5,458 bases of DNA from Gammaproteobacteria bacterium (GCA_023383735.1 JAHDYN010000155.1:1-5458); one strand, 5' to 3'. Counted from the stretch's first letter, positions 1-5,458 are shown. The notes: a model not told the origin generated them from the letters alone. Numbers and translations: made by a program.

Positions 1-1207
1 CGGTGGCGATGCCGATCTCCGCGCCCATGCCGAACTCGCCGCCGTCGGCGAACTGCGTCGAGGCGTTGTGCAGCAGGATCGCGCTGTCGAGATCGTGGAG
101 GAATTTCTCCGCCGCCTGTGCATCGCCGGCGATGATCGACTCGGTATGCCCCGAGCCGTAGCGCGTGATGTGCGCGATGGCGGCATCGATGTCGCTGACC
201 ACGCGGCAGGCGAGTATCGCGTCCAGGTATTCCGTGCTCCAGTCGGCCTCCACAGCCGGCTTGACCCGGCTGTCGAGCGCGCAAAGCTCGGCATCGCCGC
301 GCAGCTCGCAACCGGCAGCGACCAGCGCATCGGCAACCGGATGCCAGTGGCTGGCGAGACAGTCGCGGTCGATCAGCAGGGTTTCAGCCGCACCGCAAAT
401 GCCGGTGCGCCGCATCTTGGCATTCAGCACCACCTCGGTAGCCATCGCCACATCGGCAGAACGATGCACGTACACGTGGCACAGGCCTTCGAGATGACCC
501 ATCACCGGCACCCGCGCATCGGCCTGTACACGCGCGATCAGGCTCTTGCCGCCACGGGGCACGATGACGTCGATGAATTCCTGCATGTTCGCCAGCAGGT
601 AACCCACCGCATCGCGGCTGGCAGTCGGCACCATCTGGATCGCCGCCTCCGGCAGTCCGCCGGCACGCAGGCCGGCAACGAGCGCCGCATGGATGGCATG
701 GCTCGAATGAAAGCTCTCGGAGCCGCCGCGCAGGATCACCGCGTTGCCGGACTTCAGGCACAGCGCGCCGGCATCGGCGGTGACGTTCGGCCGGCTCTCG
801 TAAATGATGCCGATGACGCCAAGGGGCACCCGCACCCGCTGGATGCGCAGGCCGTTCGGACGGGTCCATTCGGCGATGACGGTACCGACCGGATCGGGCA
901 GTCCGGCCACCGCTTCGACCCCCGCGGCCATGGCTTCGATGCGCTTCGCATCGAGCGCCAGCCGGTCGAGCAGCGCCGCCGAGAGCTTGCGCTTGCGTGC
1001 CGCCTCCATGTCGCGGGCATTCGCCGCAAGGATCTGGTCGCTGCTGGCGCGGATGGCTGCCGCAGCGGCGAACAGCGCCTGCGTCTTCTGTGCCGAAGTG
1101 GCGCGGGCCAGTGCACGCGCTGCTTCGCGGGCCTGCTGTCCCAGCGTGCGCATGGCCGCGGCCAGCTTGTCAGCACCATCGGTATCCGGCAGTGAGGTTG
1201 CGCTCAT
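1..1207 (-). CDS. proA: Glutamate-5-semialdehyde dehydrogenase (gamma-glutamyl phosphate reductase), C-terminus cut by window edge
   Basis: This cytoplasmic enzyme reduces gamma-glutamyl phosphate, made by ProB, to glutamate 5-semialdehyde with NADPH, the second step of proline synthesis. I translated the minus strand from the ATG at 1207 and it stays open for 402 codons to the window edge. The family is usually about 417-425 residues, so only some 15-25 C-terminal residues are missing. Seen: an N-terminal helical region, then YESRPNVT at residues 136-143 followed by CLKSGNAVILRGG (150-162), both typical of the ProA branch of aldehyde dehydrogenases. IVPRGGKSLI and the catalytic-cysteine motif RRTGICGAAETLL follow, with Cys271 encoded at 397-395. 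Near the edge is STQFADGGEFGMGAEIGIAT, the usual C-terminal signature. The ATG lies 11 nt after the proB stop, with only a weak GGAC as ribosome site, so translation is probably coupled to proB. No frameshift or missing key residue was seen. Confidence 0.97.
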   Translation of the reverse strand, partial: MSATSLPDTDGADKLAAAMRTLGQQAREAARALARATSAQKTQALFAAAAAIRASSDQILAANARDMEAARKRKLSAALLDRLALDAKRIEAMAAGVEAVAGLPDPVGTVIAEWTRPNGLRIQRVRVPLGVIGIIYESRPNVTADAGALCLKSGNAVILRGGSESFHSSHAIHAALVAGLRAGGLPEAAIQMVPTASRDAVGYLLANMQEFIDVIVPRGGKSLIARVQADARVPVMGHLEGLCHVYVHRSADVAMATEVVLNAKMRRTGICGAAETLLIDRDCLASHWHPVADALVAAGCELRGDAELCALDSRVKPAVEADWSTEYLDAILACRVVSDIDAAIAHITRYGSGHTESIIAGDAQAAEKFLHDLDSAILLHNASTQFADGGEFGMGAEIGIAT

Positions 1208-1218
1208 GTCTGTCCGAC

Positions 1219-2370
1219 TCAGTTGTCCAGCAGGGCGAGGTTGTCGCGGTGGATCATTTCTTCGCGACCACTGTAGCCCAACAGCGCGGCGAGTTCTTCG
1301 CTGCGGCGCCCGCAGATGCGCCGCGCCTCCCCGCTCGAAAAGCCCACCAGGCCGCGGGCCAGATCACGGCCGTCCGGACCGCGAACCACGACGGCATCGC
1401 CGGGCTGGAACTCGCCGCTGACTTCAACGACACCGACCGGCAGCAGGCTGCTGCCCCCACGCAGGGCCCGTTCGGCACCGGCATCGATGACCAGACTGCC
1501 GCGCGGCACGAGCGTCCCGGCAATCCACTGCTTGCGGGCCTGGCGCGGTGTGCGCCCCGGCAGAAACCAGGTACAGGCAGCGCCATCCTCGATGGCCTGC
1601 AGCGGATACATCCGCCGGCCGCTGGCGATCACCGTCGCACAGCCGGCATTCATGCAGATCCGCGCAGCCACCAGCTTGGTCACCATGCCGCCGGAGCCAT
1701 ACTCGGTGGCCGAGGCCCCGGCCAGTGCCTCGATGGCCGGCGTCAGCTCGCGCACCTCGGGAATCAGCGTGGCGCCCTGGTTCAGCGTCGGATCGCCGTC
1801 GTAGAGCCCGTCCACATCCGACAGCAGCACGAGCACATCGGCACTGGTCATCTCGGCCACCCGTGCGCCGAGCCGGTCGTTGTCGCCGTAGCGGATCTCC
1901 TGCGTGGCCACCGTGTCGTTCTCGTTGATGACCGGGATGACCTTCAGGCGCAGCAGTGTTTCCAGGGTATTGCGGGCATTGAGGTAGCGGCGGCGGTTCT
2001 CGGTATCGTCGATCGTGAGCAGCACCTGGGCAATCTTGATGCCGCGCGGCTCGAGCAGGTCCTGGTAGGCATGCGCCAGCAGGATCTGGCCCGCGGCGGC
2101 CGCAGCCTGTGCATCCTCCAGGCGCCGCTGGTCGCGTGCCATGCCGAGGTACTGCCGCCCGAGGCCTATCGCGCCGGACGACACCACCAGCACCTGCTGG
2201 CCGCGCGCCTGCAACCGGGCCAGTTCGTCGGCAATGGACTCCAGCCAGGCGCGGTTGAGCCGGCCCGACTCCCGGTCGATGAGCAGCGAGGAGCCGATCT
2301 TGAGCACGATGCGGCCTGCGCCGCGCAGTGCAGCGTTCCGGCGAAGCGACTCCTGCGCCTGTGGCGTCAT
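1219..2370 (-). CDS. proB: Glutamate 5-kinase (with C-terminal PUA domain)
   Basis: ProB phosphorylates L-glutamate to gamma-glutamyl phosphate with ATP, the first and usually proline-inhibited step of proline synthesis. The protein is 383 residues, against 367 in E. coli. The amino-acid kinase domain comes first: VLKIGSSLL with Lys24 (22-30), VSSGAIGLG (63-71), VIPVINENDTV with NEND at 149-152, YGDNDRL with GDND at 162-165, LLSDVDGLY (182-190) and GSGGMVTK (225-232). A PUA domain follows from about residue 290, ending in the family-typical GREEMIHRDNLAL. Start choice: a GTG at 2379 is also in frame, but a GGAG sits at 2382-2379, overlapping that GTG and lying 8 nt before the ATG at 2370. The ATG is therefore preferred, and the GTG form would add only MLA. 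The gene begins 18 nt after the ilvN stop and ends 11 nt before proA, the standard proBA order. Confidence 0.97.
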   Translation of the reverse strand: MTPQAQESLRRNAALRGAGRIVLKIGSSLLIDRESGRLNRAWLESIADELARLQARGQQVLVVSSGAIGLGRQYLGMARDQRRLEDAQAAAAAGQILLAHAYQDLLEPRGIKIAQVLLTIDDTENRRRYLNARNTLETLLRLKVIPVINENDTVATQEIRYGDNDRLGARVAEMTSADVLVLLSDVDGLYDGDPTLNQGATLIPEVRELTPAIEALAGASATEYGSGGMVTKLVAARICMNAGCATVIASGRRMYPLQAIEDGAACTWFLPGRTPRQARKQWIAGTLVPRGSLVIDAGAERALRGGSSLLPVGVVEVSGEFQPGDAVVVRGPDGRDLARGLVGFSSGEARRICGRRSEELAALLGYSGREEMIHRDNLALLDN

Positions 2371-2378
2371 CGCCAGCA

Positions 2379-2382
2379 CTCC
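2379..2382 (-). promoter_or_regulatory. proB ribosome binding site that fixes its start
   Basis: On the minus strand the sequence CCGGAGTGCTGGCGATG places GGAG 8 nt before the ATG at 2370. It also runs into a possible GTG start at 2379, which would leave no spacing. The site supports the ATG. It lies just after the ilvN stop codon (2391-2389), as expected for genes in one transcript. Confidence 0.6.
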
Positions 2383-2388
2383 GGGCCG

Positions 2389-2886
2389 TCAGCGAACCCT
2401 GTGGGCAATGACCCCGCGGCCGACGGCCAACGGTCCGCTGCGCACCACCGCAAGAATCTTCGCATGCGCGGCGGCGCGATTGATGAGGTTGTCAATGCGG
2501 GTCGCCGCACCCGTCAGTTCCAGCGTATAGCTCTGCGGCGAGTCGTCCAGCACCCGGCAGCCATCCGCCTCGACCAGCTCGCGAATGCGCGCCAGCCCGT
2601 CGGCTTCCACACTGAGCTTGAGCAGCAACAGCTCGCGCTCGATGTGATCGCCCTCGGTCAGGTCCACGATGCTGACCACATCGATCAGCTTGAGCAGCTG
2701 GTTGTTGATCTGGCGGATCACCGGATCGGAGCCCAGCGTCACCAGGGTCAGGCGCGACACGAGCGGATCCTCGGTGGGCGCGACGTTCAGGGATTCGATG
2801 TTGTAGCCGCGGGTTGAAAACAGGGAGGCCACCCGTGTCAGCGCACCGGCCTCGTTCCGCAACAGGATGGATATGATGTGACGCAT
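2389..2886 (-). CDS. ilvN: Acetohydroxyacid (acetolactate) synthase small regulatory subunit
   Basis: This is the regulatory subunit of acetohydroxyacid synthase. It binds the large subunit IlvB, raises its activity and carries valine feedback inhibition. The product is 165 residues, normal for the IlvN/IlvH family (163 in E. coli IlvH). The N-terminal ACT domain (about 1-75) contains ISILLRNEAGALTRV and LFSTRGYNIESLNVAPTEDP. The second domain (about 80-160) contains HIERELLLLKL and an AKILAVVRSGPLAVGRG end. Asn11, Gly14, Asn29, Ala36 and Gln59, positions known in E. coli IlvH to matter for valine response, are all present, so the protein should be valine-sensitive (inference). The ATG at 2886 gives the canonical MRHIISIL beginning; the open frame upstream to 3066 does not resemble the family. 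No clear Shine-Dalgarno precedes it. The gene is first in a likely ilvN-proB-proA operon and points away from ilvB, which is unusual. Confidence 0.96.
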   Translation of the reverse strand: MRHIISILLRNEAGALTRVASLFSTRGYNIESLNVAPTEDPLVSRLTLVTLGSDPVIRQINNQLLKLIDVVSIVDLTEGDHIERELLLLKLSVEADGLARIRELVEADGCRVLDDSPQSYTLELTGAATRIDNLINRAAAHAKILAVVRSGPLAVGRGVIAHRVR

Positions 2887-2973
2887 CGGGTAACCGGCCG
2901 GCAAAAGAGGTGAACGAAAACGGGCCCGGAATACTCGCCCAGATCCACTTCTATTGCAATGCGGGAGTAGTTG

Positions 2974-3003
2974 GTTAAAACTCCTGTCGGGCTCCGTGGT
3001 CAA
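2974..3003 (-). promoter_or_regulatory. Candidate sigma70 promoter for ilvN-proB-proA
   Basis: On the minus strand TTGACC (3003-2998, five of six matches to TTGACA) is followed after 18 nt by TTTAAC (2979-2974, four of six matches to TATAAT). The predicted start of transcription near 2967 would give a leader of about 80 nt before the ilvN ATG. The position and orientation fit, but the -10 box is imperfect, so this remains a prediction by eye. Confidence 0.45.
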
Positions 3004-3012
3004 CACTTTATA
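2984..3012 (+). promoter_or_regulatory. Weak candidate promoter for ilvB
   Basis: The AT-rich TTTATA at 3007-3012 is the best -10-like element on the plus strand between the divergent genes. A 17-nt spacer leads back to CTGTCG (2984-2989), a poor -35 with three of six matches. Transcription from here would start near 3019 and give a leader of about 60 nt. It physically overlaps the opposing ilvN promoter candidate. An activator-dependent promoter, or one elsewhere in the region, is equally possible. Confidence 0.25.
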
Positions 3013-3033
3013 CCGGGGTCTTCGACAACCCGG
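3013..3033 (+). other. Small inverted repeat in the ilvB leader
   Basis: CCGGG (3013-3017) pairs with CCCGG (3029-3033), and inside it GTC (3018-3020) pairs with GAC (3024-3026) around a three-base loop, with an AA bulge. A second short hairpin, GCGAC/GTCGC, lies at 3040-3055. No U-run follows either, so they do not look like terminators. Their role, if any, is unknown. Confidence 0.3.
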
Positions 3034-3079
3034 GACACTGCGACTGCTGCGTCGCGACCACCACACTGAACATGGTTTT

Positions 3080-4933
3080 ATGACAACACGGACCCAGACT
3101 GCCGAAACCCGACCTCACCCGCTCGCCGTCAAGCGCATGACCGGTGCAGAGATCATCGTCCAGGTGCTCGTGGATGAGGGCGTGCAGACGGTATTCGGCT
3201 ACAGCGGCGGCGCCATCCTGCCCACCTACGATGCGGTGTTCCGGTACAACGACGAACATCGGGGTGACAACGGCACAGCGCCGCTGCCGCTCATCGTGCC
3301 GGCCAACGAGCAGGGCGCCGGCTTCATGGCCGCCGGTTACGCCCGGGCAAGTGGCCGCGTCGGCGTCTGCATGGTCACCTCCGGGCCCGGTGCCACCAAC
3401 ACCGTGACCCCGATCCGCGACTCGCTGGCCGACTCGGTGCCGATGGTCGTGATCTGCGGTCAGGTCCCCACCAACGTCATCGGCACCGATGCCTTCCAGG
3501 AAGCGCCGGTCTCGGCCATCATGGGGCCGGTCGCCAAGCACGTGTTCCTGGTCACCGATCCGCACCAGCTGGAAGAAACGGTGCGCACAGCCTTCGAGAT
3601 CGCCGCGATGGGCCGACCCGGGCCGGTGGTCATCGATGTACCCAAAGACGTGCAGAACTGGGTCGGCGAGTTCCAGGGCACGGGCCGGCTGCCCATCGAT
3701 GCCTACCGCAAGCGCATCGACGCGGCGGTCGGGAGCGAGATTCCAGCCAGCGCGGCCAAGTCATTCTTCGACATCCTGCGGGCATCGAAACGCCCGCTGA
3801 TCTATGCCGGCGGCGGCGTGGTGAGCGCCAATGCCTCCGAAGCGCTGCGCGCCTTTGCCAGACGGTTTGGCATACCTGTCACGACCACGCTGATGGGCAT
3901 CGGCGCCTGCGACACCACCGATCCGCTGGCCCTGCGCATGCTCGGCATGCACGGCGCAGCCGCCGCGAACTATGCCGTCGATGACTGCGACTTCCTGATT
4001 GCCATCGGTGCCCGCTTCGATGACCGCGTGGCCGCAGTGCCGGACAAGTTTGCGCCGAAGGCCCTCAAGGTTGCCCACTTCGATATCGACCCCTGCGAGA
4101 TCGGCAAGGTCAAGGCCGCCGACTGGCACAACGTGGGCCTGCTCAATCGCGACCTGCACCAGCTGATCGCCTGGGCCGACAGCCATGCGCTGCGTACCGA
4201 CTTCAGCGCCTGGCATCGCGAACTCGAGGAGCTGAAGCGCACCTATGCGATGGACTACGACCGGGCCAGCCCGCTGATCCAGCCCAACTACATCATCGAG
4301 CAGATCAATCTGCACACGCAAGGCAATGCGATCATCACCACCGGCGTCGGCCAGCACCAGATGTGGTCGGCGCAGTATTTCGACTTCCGCGAACCGCGCC
4401 TGTGGCTCACCTCCGGCAGCATGGGCACGATGGGCTTCGGCCTACCGGCGGCAATCGGTGCGCAGCTCGCCAATCCGGAACGGCTGGTCATCGACATCGA
4501 CGGCGACGCGAGCATCCGCATGAATCTCGGCGAGCTCGAAACAGTCACCACCTACAACCTGCCGATCAAGATCGTGGTGCTCAACAACTACGGTGACGGC
4601 ATGGTCAAGCAGTGGCAGAAGCTCTACTACCAGGGCCGCCTGTCCGCAACCGACAAATCCCTGCATCGCAAGGACTTCGTGCGCGCCGCCCAGGCCGACG
4701 GTTTCGACTATGCCGTGCGCCTCGAGAACAAGGCGGATGTGCCGAAAGTCATCCAGGAGTTTGTCAGCTTCCCGGGACCGGCATTCCTCGAGGTCATCAT
4801 CGACCGGGATGCCGGCGTGTACCCGATGGTCGGCCCGGGCATGGCCTACGACCAGATGATCACCGGGGACTTCATACCGAGTCGACAGAAAGTCACGGTG
4901 GAGCAGGATCCCGGCAGCACCTCGATGTTCTAG
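3080..4933 (+). CDS. ilvB: Acetohydroxyacid (acetolactate) synthase large catalytic subunit
   Basis: This thiamine-diphosphate enzyme condenses two pyruvates to acetolactate, or pyruvate and 2-ketobutyrate to acetohydroxybutyrate, the first common step of valine, leucine and isoleucine synthesis. From the ATG at 3080 it is 617 residues, longer than E. coli IlvB/IlvI (562-574). The N-terminal pyrimidine-binding domain (about 20-190) has GYSGGAILP (40-48), the presumed catalytic Glu77 in ANEQGAG, and IGTDAFQE (134-141). The central domain has ARFDDRV (311-317) and HFDIDPCEIGK. The C-terminal diphosphate-binding domain (about 400-575) has SGSMGTMGFGLPAAIG, Mg ligands Asp476 (GDAS) and Asn503 (NNYGDG), and GMVKQWQ with Trp512. 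That Trp marks a biosynthetic acetohydroxyacid synthase rather than a catabolic acetolactate synthase. Neither the ATG at 3080 nor the one at 3137, nearer the family's usual MTGAE start, has a clear Shine-Dalgarno, so the first 19 residues are uncertain. The upstream in-frame stretch from 2954 is not protein-like. The partner gene ilvN is divergent. Confidence 0.95.
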   Translation: MTTRTQTAETRPHPLAVKRMTGAEIIVQVLVDEGVQTVFGYSGGAILPTYDAVFRYNDEHRGDNGTAPLPLIVPANEQGAGFMAAGYARASGRVGVCMVTSGPGATNTVTPIRDSLADSVPMVVICGQVPTNVIGTDAFQEAPVSAIMGPVAKHVFLVTDPHQLEETVRTAFEIAAMGRPGPVVIDVPKDVQNWVGEFQGTGRLPIDAYRKRIDAAVGSEIPASAAKSFFDILRASKRPLIYAGGGVVSANASEALRAFARRFGIPVTTTLMGIGACDTTDPLALRMLGMHGAAAANYAVDDCDFLIAIGARFDDRVAAVPDKFAPKALKVAHFDIDPCEIGKVKAADWHNVGLLNRDLHQLIAWADSHALRTDFSAWHRELEELKRTYAMDYDRASPLIQPNYIIEQINLHTQGNAIITTGVGQHQMWSAQYFDFREPRLWLTSGSMGTMGFGLPAAIGAQLANPERLVIDIDGDASIRMNLGELETVTTYNLPIKIVVLNNYGDGMVKQWQKLYYQGRLSATDKSLHRKDFVRAAQADGFDYAVRLENKADVPKVIQEFVSFPGPAFLEVIIDRDAGVYPMVGPGMAYDQMITGDFIPSRQKVTVEQDPGSTSMF

Positions 4934-4971
4934 CCGACACTCAAGGGCTCCGGCATCAGAGACCCAGTCAC

Positions 4972-5152
4972 CTAACCGCAGCTTTGCCACCGCCGTGGAT
5001 GCCGGCTTCCATGCATCACTGCAACAACAACGATATGCGGTTGCTCCACAAGAAAGCAGATCCCGAGACCAGCGCGCCGCTCCTCAGTACCACGAAGCTG
5101 CGATGACCAGGTCCCTTTCCGCTTCTTTCCTCAGCCGAACGTGCCGCGTCAT
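4972..5152 (-). pseudogene. Remnant of a ParE/RelE-family toxin gene (frameshift plus internal deletion)
   Basis: Reading the minus strand from an ATG at 5152, which overlaps the antitoxin stop as ATGA, gives MTRHVRLRKEAERDLVIAAS then Trp-Tyr and a TGA at 5086-5084. This is the typical beginning of a ParE/RelE-fold toxin, in which helix 1 ends in AAxWYEE. Skipping one base (5086) restores the frame: EERRAGLGICFLVEQ, then PHIVVVAVMHGSRHPRRWQ, ending at a TAG at 4974-4972. The second part matches the family's C-terminal strand and its HGxRxPxxW signature. The whole remnant encodes about 59 residues against a usual 90-100, so roughly 40 central residues are missing, apparently joined at the Gly of AGLG/GICFLVE. 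I conclude that the toxin is inactive: one frameshift and one internal deletion. The frameshift alone could be a sequencing error, but the deletion could not easily be one. Confidence 0.8.
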
Positions 5153-5358
5153 AGCCTCTTGCGAATATCCGCAATGACTTCGTCAGCCGGACGCCCGGCA
5201 TCGCGATCGGCTTCGTAGATATCAAGCCGCCGATCCAGTTCGGCCTTCTGTTCGGGCGTCAAGGGCAATGCCTTCTGATCGGAGGCGATGCTGTCCCACA
5301 GATCCTCGGCCAGACGAATACGTTCATCCAGCGGCAGGTTTCGAAGATCGGCATTCAT
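5149..5358 (-). CDS. Addiction-module antitoxin (PF09720/TIGR02574-type), partner of the degraded ParE-like toxin
   Basis: This is a short acidic protein of 69 residues from the ATG at 5358. Seen: MNADLRNLPLDERIRLAEDLWDSI, a helix with the family's LPxxERxxLxExLWDSI pattern. LTPEQKAELDRRLDIYEAD follows, then GRPADEVIADIRKRL at the end. Proteins of this family neutralise ParE/RelE-type toxins encoded just downstream, usually with overlapping stop and start codons, which is the arrangement here (ATGA, 5149-5152). The toxin is broken, so the antitoxin now appears to be an orphan, though its own frame is intact. A TTG at 5364 is an alternative start adding two residues. An AGGAG at 5375-5371 is 6 nt from that TTG and 12 nt from the ATG. 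I prefer the ATG because MNADL is the family-like beginning. Function in regulation or cross-neutralisation of another toxin is possible but not shown. Confidence 0.85.
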   Translation of the reverse strand: MNADLRNLPLDERIRLAEDLWDSIASDQKALPLTPEQKAELDRRLDIYEADRDAGRPADEVIADIRKRL

Positions 5359-5370
5359 GGCCAAAGCATA

Positions 5371-5375
5371 CTCCT
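5371..5375 (-). promoter_or_regulatory. Antitoxin ribosome binding site, ambiguous for the start
   Basis: AGGAG on the minus strand lies 6 nt before a TTG (5364) and 12 nt before the ATG (5358) of the same frame. Spacing favours TTG, while codon preference and family-like N-terminus favour ATG. It is the clearest Shine-Dalgarno in the right half of the window and suggests that the antitoxin is still translated. Confidence 0.5.
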
Positions 5376-5458
5376 GCCGACGACTTGTCCAAAGGACACA
5401 TAACGCGGGCTCTTGTGGAGAAATGCCTCAGCACCTCCCCGCAATACTCATGGGCTCC

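Noticed and set aside
68..1195. Long open frame on the plus strand opposite proA
   Set aside because: It is exactly antisense to proA, rich in Arg, His and Ala without any recognisable domain, and is a side effect of GC-rich codon use.
997..2817. A 606-codon open frame on the plus strand spanning parts of proA, proB and ilvN in antisense
   Set aside because: Striking length, but it crosses three well-supported genes and two gene junctions, and its translation has no family-like motifs. High-GC mirror-frame artefact.
2954..3079. In-frame upstream extension of ilvB from a TTG at 2954
   Set aside because: It would add 42 residues unlike the family and cover both predicted promoters; no ribosome site supports it.
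3072..3083. Three-codon minigene ATG GTT TTA TGA (Met-Val-Leu) overlapping the ilvB start as ATGA
   Set aside because: Val and Leu codons just before ilvB are tempting as a sensor, but there is no ribosome site and so short a match occurs easily by chance.
4950..5005. Perfect 8-bp inverted repeat CCGGCATC (4950-4957) / GATGCCGG (4998-5005)
   Set aside because: The 40-nt spacing and lack of a T-run make a terminator unlikely, and the right arm lies within the toxin remnant's coding sequence. Probably chance.
5016..5225. 69-codon minus-strand frame overlapping the antitoxin and toxin remnant
   Set aside because: It is out of frame with both and shows no family motif; the frame starting at 5152 explains the region better.
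5423..5458. Plus-strand ATG with 12 open codons to the window edge, preceded by GGAG
   Set aside because: The spacing of 2 nt is too short and twelve codons are too few to judge. It could be the start of a gene outside the window, but nothing supports it here.
1..5458. Search by eye for tRNA, rRNA, CRISPR repeats, insertion sequences and attachment sites
   Set aside because: No spaced direct repeats, transposase motifs, terminal inverted repeats or tRNA-like cloverleaf were noticed.

Overview
The window is a GC-rich bacterial chromosomal segment. It carries amino-acid biosynthesis genes on both arms of a divergent promoter region, with the remains of a toxin-antitoxin module at the right edge. 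The small subunit IlvN looks most like beta/gammaproteobacterial proteins. ProB and ProA have motifs (for example GICGAAETLL around the ProA catalytic Cys) that I associate as much with alphaproteobacteria. A high-GC proteobacterium, most likely a gammaproteobacterium, is the best guess; this is recognition from memory, not a search.

Layout. Minus strand, 2886 down to 1: ilvN (acetohydroxyacid synthase small regulatory subunit), then proB (glutamate 5-kinase), then proA (glutamate-5-semialdehyde dehydrogenase, whose C-terminus runs off the left edge). Gaps are 18 and 11 nt, so the three genes look like one operon. The region 2887-3079 is a 193-nt divergent intergenic region with a fair sigma70-like promoter for the ilvN arm and a weaker candidate for the ilvB arm. 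Plus strand, 3080-4933: ilvB, the catalytic large subunit of acetohydroxyacid synthase. Minus strand, 5358 down to 4972: an intact small antitoxin gene (addiction-module family of the PF09720/TIGR02574 type). It overlaps by 4 nt (ATGA) a broken ParE/RelE-family toxin gene that has one frameshift and a large internal deletion. The final 94 nt (5365-5458) hold only the antitoxin's ribosome binding site and nothing else I can support.

How the genes work together. IlvB and IlvN form one enzyme, the first common step of valine, leucine and isoleucine synthesis, with IlvN giving valine feedback. They are normally adjacent in the same direction; here they are on opposite strands, head to head, and the regulatory subunit is transcribed with the first two enzymes of proline synthesis. 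The most notable observations are this split arrangement, the sequence peculiarities of IlvB, and the toxin fossil downstream of a preserved antitoxin.
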